Positions 1-8,398 of a stretch of DNA of 64,000 nt are shown in pieces. How positions within the stretch are numbered: position 1 is the first letter of the stretch; each line of letters opens with the position of its first letter. The notes under the pieces are model-generated. The model was not told where the DNA came from and did no database searches. It saw nothing but the letters and a program-made list of their open reading frames with translations. The position numbers were made by a program, and so were the translations under genes. Source of the DNA: Candidatus Thiodiazotropha sp. (ex Monitilora ramsayi) (GTDB lineage Bacteria > Pseudomonadota > Gammaproteobacteria > Chromatiales > Chromatiaceae); contig JAHXIP010000007.1 in NCBI GenBank assembly GCA_025655575.1, forward strand, positions 62,001 through 126,000, read 5' to 3'.

Positions 1-387
1 ATGGAAAGCGTCTTCATCCAGTGTGGGGAATGGTGTATTGATAAAGAGTACGGTGCCGGGTGCGCTGAGTGGCTTGGTGGAGCCGAAAGCGATGGTATTG
101 TCGACCCCGGCAGCGGAGTGATAGACCCACTCCCGTTCTGCCCGGTTGAAGGGCATCTCCTCTCGGTCCATGGCAAAAAAGTATTGGCGGAAAAACTCGC
201 CGAGACGGCTGAACAATGTGCGAAATCGTCCGATAACAGGAAAGTTATGGCGAATGGCATCCTTGGTCTGGGAAAGATCGATGATGAAGAGTGAGATGAC
301 AAGCAGTACGCCGATACCAATCAGAAGGATAAACAGTGCAGAGAAAAGTGCCGCGCCCTGCATCGAAAAAAAACTCAGCCAGTCCAT
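1..387 (-). CDS. FMN-binding glutamate synthase-like protein, N-terminal part (cut by window edge)
   Basis: This is the first 129 residues of a protein read on the minus strand from an ATG at 387; the rest lies left of the window. Residues about 8-36 form one hydrophobic membrane segment, followed by a cytoplasmic stretch with the motifs GEFFRQYFFAMDREEMPFNR and INTPFPTLDEDA. By hand alignment about 60 of 94 residues after the membrane helix match the full-length gene at 20445-21971, so the two are paralogues. The family carries a GltB-like FMN/Fe-S domain fused to a membrane anchor; its substrate is not established. No strong ribosome-binding site is visible. It is divergent from glnE, with a 290-bp spacer (388-677) in which I see no clear promoter. 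The apparent plus-strand reading frame over the same bases is a shadow. Confidence 0.85.
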   Translation of the reverse strand, partial: MDWLSFFSMQGAALFSALFILLIGIGVLLVISLFIIDLSQTKDAIRHNFPVIGRFRTLFSRLGEFFRQYFFAMDREEMPFNRAEREWVYHSAAGVDNTIAFGSTKPLSAPGTVLFINTPFPTLDEDAFH

Positions 388-677
388 TCTTGTATACCCA
401 TTATTTAAAGTTACTGCTGTCTTATGTTGATACGAGTCATTATGGCACTTAGATTCTCAATGAACTGCAACACGTTCAGAGAAAAGCCTGCTTTCATGCA
501 AGCCGGTCCAATATGTTGATGACACTGCCGGTTGATTCAGATGTGTTAATTACTGATAGACTGGTGCATTGAGAAGCGACCTAGCACTGAATAACCAAAC
601 ATCCTATGCGAGAACGTAATAGACAGTACCTACCGCTCTTTGCTGTAGGCAGCAGTGTCAGTGTGTGAAACCGGATA

Positions 678-3557
678 ATGAGAAGAGCTTTGGATCTGCA
701 AAACGAAACAGAAAAACAGTGGCAGCAGTGGGGCGAAAAGCTGACTGACGCCGGGCTTGATCTGCCTGAGAGTGAGGTCTTTCAGCAGACACTGATGCGG
801 GTTTGGGAGGCGAGTGACTATGTGGCACAGGCCTGCTTAAGGTACCCCTCGCTACTGCTCACCCTCTATCAGGCGGGTGAACTCGATAGAAAATATGCAG
901 AGAATGAACTCAGTACAAAGCTTGCGCTGCAACTGGAGGGTGTTGCCGATGAAGCGGCGCTGTCTGTCTGCTTGCGACAATTCAGGCGCGAGCAGATGGT
1001 GCGCATCATCTGGCGGGATATCGGCGGATTGGCGCCCCTCGATGAGACACTGGAGGACCTTTCCGCGCTGGCTGACGCCTGTATCGACCAGGCACTTGCG
1101 CTGCTCTACGAGTGGACCTGTCGGGATATGGGAACACCCCGCAATGCGGAGGGGGAGGCACAGCCTCTGGTAGTGCTCGGTATGGGGAAACTGGGAGCAA
1201 GGGAACTCAATCTCTCATCCGATATCGATCTCATCTTCGCCTATCCGGAGTCGGGTCAGACAGACGGTCCCCGCCGGCTCACAAACGAGCAATTTTTTAT
1301 CCGTCTTTGTCAGCGGTTGGTACAAGCACTGGACAACCATACGGCGGAAGGGTTCGTGTTTCGTGTCGATACTCGGTTGCGCCCGTTCGGCAGCGTGGGA
1401 CCCCTGGCAATGAGTTTCGCTGCCATGGAGAGCTACTACGGTTCTCAGGCGCGGGAGTGGGAGCGATACGCCATGATCAAGGCGCGGGTGGTGGCGGGAG
1501 ACCCGGAGTCGGGTAAAGCATTGATGGCTATGCTGCGTCCATTTGTCTATCGTCGATATCTCGATTTCAGCGCCATCGAGTCGCTGCGCGATATGAAGCA
1601 GATGATCAGTAACGAGCTTCATAAAAAAGGTATGGAAGCAAACATCAAGCTCGGCCCCGGCGGTATTCGTGAGATCGAGTTTATCGGCCAGGCGTTTCAG
1701 TTGATCCGGGGTGGCCGGGACAAGGATTTACAGATACGGCCTATCCTCTCGGTGTTACAGGTCCTGAAAACCCGGGAGCTGATGCCGGAATATGTCGTAC
1801 GTGAGTTGACCGAGGCCTACTCTTTTCTGCGTCTGGTGGAAAACCGAGTGCAGGCCTGGCAGGACAGGCAGACACACCTGCTGCCGGCCGATGAGCCGAA
1901 TAAGTTGCGACTGGCCAGGGCTATGGGTTTCGGCTCATGGGATACCTTTGTGCCCATACTTGAGGCACACCGCAAGCGGGTACAGGGTCATTTCGATATG
2001 GTCTTTGCCGCGCCTCAGGCTGAGGCAGAAGAGGAGACCCAACCGCTTACTGGTGTATGGCAAGGCATGTCGGATGCGGGGCATGCCACAGCTGAGTTAC
2101 GGGAAGCGGGTTTTCATGACCCGGAAGCCGTCTTGCAGCGTCTGGAGATATTTCGGAGTTGCCATGCCTGTCGCCGCCTCAGTACCAAAGGGCATGAGCG
2201 GCTCGGCCAATTGATGCCGTTATTGCTGGATGCGGTAGGTCGATCGGAGAAATCAGACATAACACTGCAGCGTGTGCTGGATCTGCTGGAGGCGGTAGTT
2301 CAGCGTACTGCCTACATTGCACTACTGGTGGAGAATCCGATGGTGCTCTCCCAGTTGGTGAAGCTGATGGGCGTCAGTCCCTGGATTGCCAATCTGCTGT
2401 CACGTCATCCCATATTGCTTGATGAGCTACTCGATCCGCGCCGGCTCTACTCGCCGCTAAAACGGGATGGGCTGATCTCTGATCTGGCCGATCAGCTTTC
2501 TCGCATCGACGAGGATGATCTGGAGAACCAGATGGAGCGTCTGCGTCAATTTGCCCAGAGCAATATGTTGCGGGTGGCAGCGGCGGATATTACCGGGCAG
2601 ATACCCCTGATGGTGGTGAGCGACTACCTCACCTGGATCGCGGAGAGCGTGGTGGAGCAGGTGATCCGGCTGGCCTATCGTGAGATGGCCAGGCGGCATG
2701 GCCACCCTCCGGGTTTAGCGCCGGATGAGACAGGTTTTGCCGTCGTAGGGTATGGCAAGCTGGGGGGGATAGAGCTGGGTTACAGCTCCGATCTGGATAT
2801 GGTCTTCCTGCATGGTTGTCCAAATAGAAACGCCATGACAGACGGCGCGAAGCCTGTATCCGTGGATGTCTTCTACGCCCGCATGGCTCAGCGCATCATT
2901 CATCTCATGACCACTCGGACACCTTCTGGCATCCTCTATGAAGTCGATATGCGACTGCGTCCCAACGGTAATTCCGGCATGATGGTCAGCTCTCTCGATA
3001 TGTTCGAAACCTACCAGCTGAACAGCGCATGGACTTGGGAGCACCAAGCCCTGATCCGTACGCGGGTGGTGGCGGGAGACAAAAGCGTCAAAGAACGCTT
3101 CGACTCAATCCGGCATGAGATCCTCGGCCAATCCAGGGATGCGGATAAGCTACAAAAAGAAGTGGTTGAGATGCGCGAAAAGATGCGTGCCAGTCTGGAC
3201 AAGAGTACGTCGGAAAGGTTTGATCTCAAGCAGGGTGTAGGCGGTATCGTCGATATAGAATTTATGGTTCAATACACGGTCCTTCGGTGGGCGCATGATT
3301 ATCCAGATCTTTTGGTCTGGAGTGACAATATCCGCTTGCTGGAGACCCTCTCCAGGCTCGGGCTGCTGAGCGATCACGCTGCGGACAGGCTGATGGGGGT
3401 CTACAAGGTGCTGCGTGCGGCCTATCACCGCACTGCGCTACAGGATCAAGAGGCGCTGGTGGATAGTCAGAAACTCGCTGAAGAGGCGGCGCTGGTGCAG
3501 GATATTTGGTCCTGGTTAATGCAAAACAAGAAAATTGAACGAGAGATGTTCCCATGA
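678..3557 (+). CDS. glnE: Bifunctional glutamine synthetase adenylyltransferase/deadenylyltransferase
   Basis: GlnE adds AMP to, and removes it from, a tyrosine of glutamine synthetase under control of PII, so it sets nitrogen assimilation. The 959 residues are close to the usual length (946 in E. coli). Two nucleotidyltransferase domains are visible: the first has GMGKLGAREL at about 168-177 and SDIDL at 181-185 (deadenylylase half), the second has GYGKLGG at about 691-697 with SSDLDM near 703-708 (adenylylase half). The repeated motif LRPFGSVGP / LRPNGNSGM is also present in both halves. The stop overlaps the ilvE start by four bases (ATGA), so the two genes are probably translationally coupled. 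The start at 678 gives a normal family N-terminus. Confidence 0.97.
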   Translation: MRRALDLQNETEKQWQQWGEKLTDAGLDLPESEVFQQTLMRVWEASDYVAQACLRYPSLLLTLYQAGELDRKYAENELSTKLALQLEGVADEAALSVCLRQFRREQMVRIIWRDIGGLAPLDETLEDLSALADACIDQALALLYEWTCRDMGTPRNAEGEAQPLVVLGMGKLGARELNLSSDIDLIFAYPESGQTDGPRRLTNEQFFIRLCQRLVQALDNHTAEGFVFRVDTRLRPFGSVGPLAMSFAAMESYYGSQAREWERYAMIKARVVAGDPESGKALMAMLRPFVYRRYLDFSAIESLRDMKQMISNELHKKGMEANIKLGPGGIREIEFIGQAFQLIRGGRDKDLQIRPILSVLQVLKTRELMPEYVVRELTEAYSFLRLVENRVQAWQDRQTHLLPADEPNKLRLARAMGFGSWDTFVPILEAHRKRVQGHFDMVFAAPQAEAEEETQPLTGVWQGMSDAGHATAELREAGFHDPEAVLQRLEIFRSCHACRRLSTKGHERLGQLMPLLLDAVGRSEKSDITLQRVLDLLEAVVQRTAYIALLVENPMVLSQLVKLMGVSPWIANLLSRHPILLDELLDPRRLYSPLKRDGLISDLADQLSRIDEDDLENQMERLRQFAQSNMLRVAAADITGQIPLMVVSDYLTWIAESVVEQVIRLAYREMARRHGHPPGLAPDETGFAVVGYGKLGGIELGYSSDLDMVFLHGCPNRNAMTDGAKPVSVDVFYARMAQRIIHLMTTRTPSGILYEVDMRLRPNGNSGMMVSSLDMFETYQLNSAWTWEHQALIRTRVVAGDKSVKERFDSIRHEILGQSRDADKLQKEVVEMREKMRASLDKSTSERFDLKQGVGGIVDIEFMVQYTVLRWAHDYPDLLVWSDNIRLLETLSRLGLLSDHAADRLMGVYKVLRAAYHRTALQDQEALVDSQKLAEEAALVQDIWSWLMQNKKIEREMFP

Positions 3558-4480
3558 TGTCGACAATGGCTGACCGCGACGGAGTCATCTGGCTGGATGG
3601 CAAAATGGTCCCCTGGCGCGAGGCGAAGACCCACGTGCTGACCCATACCTTGCACTATGGCATGGGTGTGTTCGAAGGTGTGCGGGCCTACCATGCCGAG
3701 CAAGGCACGGCCATTTTTCGCCTGCAGGAACACACGGACCGTTTGTTCCGCTCCGCGCATATTCTTAATATGCCGATGCCTTATGATTCCGATACCCTGA
3801 TTGAGGCACAGAAGGCGGCTGTACGGGAGAACAATCTCGACTCTGCCTATATCCGGCCCATGTGTTTCTACGGTTCCGAAGGTATGGGTATCAGAGCCGA
3901 TAATCTCAGGGTCCACTGCATGGTGGCAGCCTGGGAGTGGGGCGCCTATCTGGGTGCCGAGAATATGGAGAGGGGGATTCGTATCCGCGTCTCTTCTTTC
4001 ACCCGTCACCATGTCAACATCACCATGTGCCGGGCCAAGGCCAACGGCAACTACATGAACTCGATGATGGCGTTGCAGGAGGCGCTGCACGATGGCTACG
4101 ACGAGGCGCTTTTACTGGATGCCGAGGGTTACGTGATGGAAGGCTCTGGCGAGAATGTCTTCATCATTCGCGACGGCATTATCTATACGCCCGATTTAAC
4201 CTCCGCGCTGGATGGCATTACCCGCAAGACGGTCATCGCACTGGCTGAGGAGATGGGTTACCAGGTTATCGAGAAACGCATCACCCGTGATGAGGTCTAT
4301 ATTGCCGATGAAGCCTTTTTTACGGGTACGGCAGCGGAAGTGACGCCGATCCGCGAGGTAGACAACAGGGCCATCGGCAGCGGTAGCCGCGGCCCGATCA
4401 CCGAAAGGTTGCAGAAGGCCTATTTCGATCTGGTGCATGGGCGTCTCGATGCTCACCAGGAATGGCTGGCGCTGGTCTGA
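3554..4480 (+). CDS. ilvE: Branched-chain amino acid aminotransferase
   Basis: Class IV PLP-dependent aminotransferase that transfers amino groups between glutamate and branched-chain 2-oxo acids, the last step of Leu, Ile and Val synthesis. The 308 residues match the family. The PLP-binding lysine is K162 in CRAKANGNYMNS. EGSGENVF (about 196-203), with its conserved glutamate, and the phosphate-binding loop FTGTAAEVTPI further on are intact. The gene begins inside the glnE stop codon, and in-frame ATGs at 3557 and 3566 are alternative starts. A small zinc-finger gene follows 17 bp downstream. The glnE-ilvE-zinc finger-waaF order is, as I recall, common in gammaproteobacteria. Confidence 0.96.
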   Translation: MMSTMADRDGVIWLDGKMVPWREAKTHVLTHTLHYGMGVFEGVRAYHAEQGTAIFRLQEHTDRLFRSAHILNMPMPYDSDTLIEAQKAAVRENNLDSAYIRPMCFYGSEGMGIRADNLRVHCMVAAWEWGAYLGAENMERGIRIRVSSFTRHHVNITMCRAKANGNYMNSMMALQEALHDGYDEALLLDAEGYVMEGSGENVFIIRDGIIYTPDLTSALDGITRKTVIALAEEMGYQVIEKRITRDEVYIADEAFFTGTAAEVTPIREVDNRAIGSGSRGPITERLQKAYFDLVHGRLDAHQEWLALV

Positions 4481-4497
4481 ATTCAGGAGAAGCAAAA

Positions 4498-4686
4498 ATG
4501 GCACAGGCAGAGACCCAAACTCCGCAACAGGAGACTCTCAAGGTGACGCGCAACGATCTCCCATTGAGTTGCCCGCGTCCCGGCGATACCGTAGCTGAGC
4601 TGCATCCCCGAGTCTATCTGCCCATCGAGAAGAGCGGCACGGCAACCTGCCCCTATTGCGGTACCCGTTACCAGCTCACTGACTGA
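4498..4686 (+). CDS. Zinc-finger (zf-CHCC) domain protein
   Basis: A 62-residue protein with the CHCC zinc-finger pattern: a cysteine in LSCPRPG, a histidine in ELHPRVYL, and CPYCG near the C terminus. The bacterial family is related to the NDUFS6 accessory subunit of mitochondrial complex I, but its role in bacteria is not settled. I chose the ATG at 4498 over an upstream in-frame start at 4462 because AGGAG at 4486-4490 is well placed and the conserved region begins after it; the upstream start would also overlap ilvE. It sits between ilvE and waaF in the same direction and is probably co-transcribed. Confidence 0.88.
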   Translation: MAQAETQTPQQETLKVTRNDLPLSCPRPGDTVAELHPRVYLPIEKSGTATCPYCGTRYQLTD

Positions 4687-4710
4687 TCACACGACTGAGT
4701 GAGCAGCGCA

Positions 4711-5721
4711 ATGCGCATCCTGATCGTCGGCCCCTCTTGGGCTGGCGATATGGTGATGGCTCAGACGCTATTTAAAGCAATCAAGAGCCGTCAGCCGGAT
4801 GCTGAAATCGATGTGTTGGCGCCGGCCTGGAGCCGTCCCCTGTTGAAGCATATGCCGGAGGTCCGGGGTGTGATCGATATGCCACTGGGGCATGGCAGGT
4901 TGGGATTGTCTCAGCGTTGGCAGGTAGGCCGAACGTTGCGTGCAGGAGGCTATGATCAGGCTATTCTCCTGCCAAATTCCCTCAAGTCTGCACTGATCCC
5001 TGTCTTTGCCGGCATTCCAAAGCGTACCGGTTGGGTTGGTGAGATGCGCTATGGGTTGCTGAATGATATCCGTCGGCTCGACAAGCAGCGATTGCCGATG
5101 ATGGTTCAACGTTTCGTTGCGCTGGCGTTGCCGTCAGATGAGAAAGCACTACCGGAGATCGAACCTCCCAGCCTGATAGTTGAATCAGGAGAGGCGGATG
5201 AGGCGGTTTTGGCATTGGGGCTGACGAAAAATGATGCTCCGATATTGGCACTTTGTCCCGGCGCCGAATTTGGTCCGGCAAAGCGCTGGCCCGAATCAGC
5301 CTATGCTGAAGTGGCGCGGTACTATCTTGATCAAGGCTGGCGGGTGTGGCTGTTCGGTTCAGATAAGGATGCCGAGGTCTGTGCTGAAATCAATACACAG
5401 TCCGAATTAAAGTGTGTCGATTTGAGTGGGCGGACTTCGCTGGAGCAGGCCGTCGACTTACTCTCTTTAGCGGATGCGGTGGTGAGCAATGACTCAGGAC
5501 TCATGCATGTGGCAGCCGCTTTGCAGCGTCCCCTGATAGCGGTATACGGTTCCACCGACCCAGGCTTCACGCCACCGCTTAACAGCAAATCGAGCATTGT
5601 CCGGCTTGGACTCGAATGCAGCCCCTGTTTCAAGCGAGAGTGCCCACTGGCGCATCTCAACTGCCTAAAACAGCTGTCTGCGGCGCAGGTAATCGAAAAC
5701 CTGGACAGGCTACTGGCATGA
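4711..5721 (+). CDS. waaF: ADP-heptose:LPS heptosyltransferase II
   Basis: GT9-family enzyme that adds the second L-glycero-D-manno-heptose of the LPS inner core at the cytoplasmic face of the inner membrane. The N-terminus MRILIVGPSWAGDMVMAQ is typical of WaaF. C-terminal features are the donor-site region CPGAEFGPAKRWP, the loop VSNDSGLMHVAAAL and a cysteine pair in LECSPCFKRECPL. I chose the ATG at 4711; a GTG at 4699 would add four residues. The protein is 336 residues. The stop overlaps the waaC start by four bases (ATGA), so the two heptosyltransferases are coupled. Confidence 0.95.
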   Translation: MRILIVGPSWAGDMVMAQTLFKAIKSRQPDAEIDVLAPAWSRPLLKHMPEVRGVIDMPLGHGRLGLSQRWQVGRTLRAGGYDQAILLPNSLKSALIPVFAGIPKRTGWVGEMRYGLLNDIRRLDKQRLPMMVQRFVALALPSDEKALPEIEPPSLIVESGEADEAVLALGLTKNDAPILALCPGAEFGPAKRWPESAYAEVARYYLDQGWRVWLFGSDKDAEVCAEINTQSELKCVDLSGRTSLEQAVDLLSLADAVVSNDSGLMHVAAALQRPLIAVYGSTDPGFTPPLNSKSSIVRLGLECSPCFKRECPLAHLNCLKQLSAAQVIENLDRLLA

Positions 5722-6743
5722 GAGTATTGGTCATCAAGACCTCTTCGTTGGGAGATGTGATTCACACACTGCCAGCATTGACCGATGCTATGGCGGCAAT
5801 TCCCGGTATACGTTTCGATTGGGTGGTCGAAGAGGCCTTTGCCGAAATTCCTGCCTGGCATCCTGCTGTGGATCGAGTGATTCCTGTCTCCCTACGCCGC
5901 TGGCGAAAGTCCCCATGGAGCAGCTGGCGCAGTGGCGAATGGCAGACATTTCGTCAGACACTGAAACAATCTGTCTACGATGTAGTCATTGATGCTCAGG
6001 GTTTGCTGAAGAGTGCGCTGATAACGACAATGAGCCGTGGGCCAAGTTTTGGGCTTGACCGGCAATCGGCACGTGAATCGCTGGCATCGCTGGTCTATCG
6101 TCATCCAATTAAAGTTGCAAAGGGTGAACATGCAATCGATCGGGTACGTCGGCTTTTTGCGCAGGTATTGGGTTACGATGTGTCACTGTCGACGGTGGAT
6201 TATGGTATTGATCTGAAACGGCTTGACCGTCCACAACTAGAAACACCGTACCTGGTTTTTTTACATGGTACGACTTGGCAGAGTAAGCACTATCCGGAGA
6301 ATCATTGGCGAGAGCTGGCTCATGTTGCGGTGTCAGAAGGGTATAGAGTGTTGCTTCCCTGGGGGAATGATGAGGAGCGATTGCGGGGGGAGCGGTTACG
6401 CCAGGATAAGTCTGCAATAACATTGTTACCGAGGATGGAGCTTAGTCGCTTGGCTGGCATTATTTCAGGTGCTGCCGGTGTAGTGGCAGTGGATACGGGG
6501 CTGGCGCATTTAGCCAGCGCACTGTCTATCCCGGTGGTTGTCCTTATTGGCCCCACCGATCCGGTAATGACTGGCGTTGTAGGGCGAGGACAAAGAAATA
6601 TCTCGACTGAGTATGAGTGTATGCCTTGTCTGAAAAGAACCTGTAATCACAGACTCACAAGAAATGGAGATCCGGTCTGTTTTGATACTCTGATCCCCGA
6701 ACAGATCTTTGATACGCTTCGTGAATGTATGAAAGAGCGGTGA
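5718..6743 (+). CDS. waaC: ADP-heptose:LPS heptosyltransferase I
   Basis: GT9 enzyme that transfers the first heptose to Kdo2-lipid A. It is 341 residues and begins MRVLVIKTSSLGDVIHTLPA, the standard WaaC start. FLHGTTWQSKHYPENHW marks the donor-site region and VAVDTGLAHLASAL the conserved C-terminal loop. The region upstream of 5718 in the same frame belongs to waaF in another frame and is not coding for this protein. Start and waaF stop share ATGA. A 55-bp spacer without a clear terminator separates it from the next glycosyltransferase. Confidence 0.95.
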   Translation: MRVLVIKTSSLGDVIHTLPALTDAMAAIPGIRFDWVVEEAFAEIPAWHPAVDRVIPVSLRRWRKSPWSSWRSGEWQTFRQTLKQSVYDVVIDAQGLLKSALITTMSRGPSFGLDRQSARESLASLVYRHPIKVAKGEHAIDRVRRLFAQVLGYDVSLSTVDYGIDLKRLDRPQLETPYLVFLHGTTWQSKHYPENHWRELAHVAVSEGYRVLLPWGNDEERLRGERLRQDKSAITLLPRMELSRLAGIISGAAGVVAVDTGLAHLASALSIPVVVLIGPTDPVMTGVVGRGQRNISTEYECMPCLKRTCNHRLTRNGDPVCFDTLIPEQIFDTLRECMKER

Positions 6744-6798
6744 ATAAAGTGGTACGGCATAAGTTTGTGTTAATTGTTATGAGTCAAACGGTATCGAC

Positions 6799-7551
6799 AT
6801 GGCCCGTCTAAGCGTCTGTATTATTACACAGAATGAGGCATCAAGAATCAGGGACTGTCTGAGTAGTGTTGCCTGGGCGGATGAAATCATTGTGCTTGAT
6901 TCAGGTAGTGAAGATGACACATTGAGTATTTGTAGAGAATACACCAGCCATGTTTTTGAGGATCGGGACTGGCAGGGATTCGGCGTTCAAAAGAACCGGG
7001 TGTTGTCGCATGCCAGTGGAGAGTGGGTGCTCTCGCTCGATGCCGATGAGCGTATACCGCCGGATCTTCGGGTAGAGATTGAGGCGGTTATCACAGATGC
7101 CGAGTCTGCAGATGTTTATGAGATTCCCAGACTTTCGTCCTATTGCGGTAGAGAGATTCAGCATAGTGGCTGGCGACCCGATTATGTGGCAAGGCTGTTT
7201 CGCCGTAGCAGTGCCGCTTTCAGTGACGATGTGGTTCACGAAAGACTTGTTTTTGAAAGTAAGCCTGGGCAATTGCATCACTCCATCCTGCATCGAAGCT
7301 TCGATTCTTTGGAGCAAGTACTGGATAAAGTGAATCGCTACTCCAGTGCGAGTGCCGAAAAGTTATTCAGCCAGCAGAAAAAAAGCAGTTTACCCACGGC
7401 AGTGTTTCGTGGCCTCTGGGCATTCTTCAGAACCTATGTTTTGAAGGCAGGCTTTCTCGATGGGCGTGAAGGTTTTTTGTTGGCAGTATCGAATGCCGAA
7501 GGTGTCTACTATAAGTACCTCAAGCTGCTCTATCTTGATGAAAAGAGATGA
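6799..7551 (+). CDS. LPS core glycosyltransferase family 2 (WaaE/KdtX-like)
   Basis: A 250-residue GT2 enzyme with the GT-A fold: CIITQNEASRI at the N-terminus, VLDSGSEDDT, the QKNRVLSHASGEWVL segment, and the metal-binding LDADERI (DxD). SGWRPDYVARLFRR and VHERLVFE are typical of the WaaE/KdtX subgroup that puts a beta-glucose on inner-core heptose in some enterobacteria; the sugar and acceptor here are inferred only from family and position. It lies between waaC and another GT2 gene whose start comes 1 bp after its stop. Confidence 0.88.
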   Translation: MARLSVCIITQNEASRIRDCLSSVAWADEIIVLDSGSEDDTLSICREYTSHVFEDRDWQGFGVQKNRVLSHASGEWVLSLDADERIPPDLRVEIEAVITDAESADVYEIPRLSSYCGREIQHSGWRPDYVARLFRRSSAAFSDDVVHERLVFESKPGQLHHSILHRSFDSLEQVLDKVNRYSSASAEKLFSQQKKSSLPTAVFRGLWAFFRTYVLKAGFLDGREGFLLAVSNAEGVYYKYLKLLYLDEKR

Positions 7552-7552
7552 C

Positions 7553-8398
7553 ATGAGCAGGGCGGAAAAAGTCAGCATCATCATTGTTACCTATGATTGG
7601 CCAAAGGCATTGGACCGTGTGCTTGAGTCACTTTCGCTTCAAACAGAAATGCCGACAGATATTATAGTGACTGACGATGGTTCGGGCCCGGAAACTCGTG
7701 CAGTCGTTGAGTCGTGGCAAGATAAGATGAACTGTACCGTTAAATTCCTTTGGCAAGAGGATGATGGCTTTCGCGCTGGCCAAGCCAGAAACCGGGGCGT
7801 AGCTGTGTCAGAGGGTGACTACTTGGTGTTTCTTGATGGGGACTGCCTGGTATTTCCTGATTTTATAGAACGTCATAAGGCATTGGCAGAGAGCAATTGC
7901 CAGGTGGTGGGTAATCGAATCCTGATGAGCGAGATACTGAGTCAATCAGTTCTCGAAGGGGAAGAGAGGCCGTATTGCTGGGGGGTGTTTCATTGGATTA
8001 GAAGCAGATTGATGGGCAAGGTCAATCGACTGCTTCCGTTGCTACGTCTGGGAGAAGGTGCTTGGCGAAAGAAAAGGGCATATAAGTGGTCGGGAGCCCA
8101 AAGCTGTAACCTGGGTATCTGGAGAAAGGATTTTTTTGCAGTCAACGGTTTTGATGAACAGTTTTCTGGGTGGGGACATGAGGATGCCGATCTGGTTGTT
8201 CGGCTGATGGGAAATGGCGTTCTACGCAAAGACGGCCATTTTTCAGTGCCGGTTTTGCATTTATGGCATAGAGAAAATAATCGCGATCTCGAACCGGATA
8301 ATTTAAAGCGGCTCAATGATGCACTGGCGGGAAAGCGGGACCTGGTGGCATCTAGTGGCGTCTCAAATCATGTTAGAGAAAATGGCCTCAATGACTGA
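7553..8398 (+). CDS. Glycosyltransferase family 2 with C-terminal GT7-like segment
   Basis: A 281-residue GT-A glycosyltransferase. SIIIVTYDWPKAL opens the nucleotide-binding domain; TDDGSGP, GFRAGQARNRGV and FLDGDCLVFPDFI (DxD) follow. The C-terminal SGWGHEDADLVVRL is the signature found in galactosyl-/N-acetylgalactosaminyl-transferase-like proteins, which suggests a second catalytic-type motif of the chondroitin-polymerase type. The start at 7553 was chosen because it follows the upstream stop by one base; an in-frame upstream extension runs through the previous gene and is not credible. Exact donor and acceptor are unknown; position in the core cluster implies LPS outer-core work. Confidence 0.85.
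   Translation: MSRAEKVSIIIVTYDWPKALDRVLESLSLQTEMPTDIIVTDDGSGPETRAVVESWQDKMNCTVKFLWQEDDGFRAGQARNRGVAVSEGDYLVFLDGDCLVFPDFIERHKALAESNCQVVGNRILMSEILSQSVLEGEERPYCWGVFHWIRSRLMGKVNRLLPLLRLGEGAWRKKRAYKWSGAQSCNLGIWRKDFFAVNGFDEQFSGWGHEDADLVVRLMGNGVLRKDGHFSVPVLHLWHRENNRDLEPDNLKRLNDALAGKRDLVASSGVSNHVRENGLND

Noticed and set aside
1..430. Plus-strand open frames at 1-294 and 146-430
   Set aside because: The minus strand encodes a clear homologue of the protein at 20445; plus-strand frames show no family and are shadows.
3558..3565. TGTCGACA at the ilvE start (and similar at 39898-39905 and 60441-60448)
   Set aside because: Single 8-bp matches in coding sequence, without the paired 62-bp arrangement or promoter seen at the prp loci.
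3467..4090. 207-codon minus-strand frame inside ilvE
   Set aside because: It is antisense to a strongly conserved gene and has no recognised domain.
7460..7552. Upstream extension of the second GT2 gene
   Set aside because: It overlaps the coding end of the previous gene and the family N-terminus begins after 7553.
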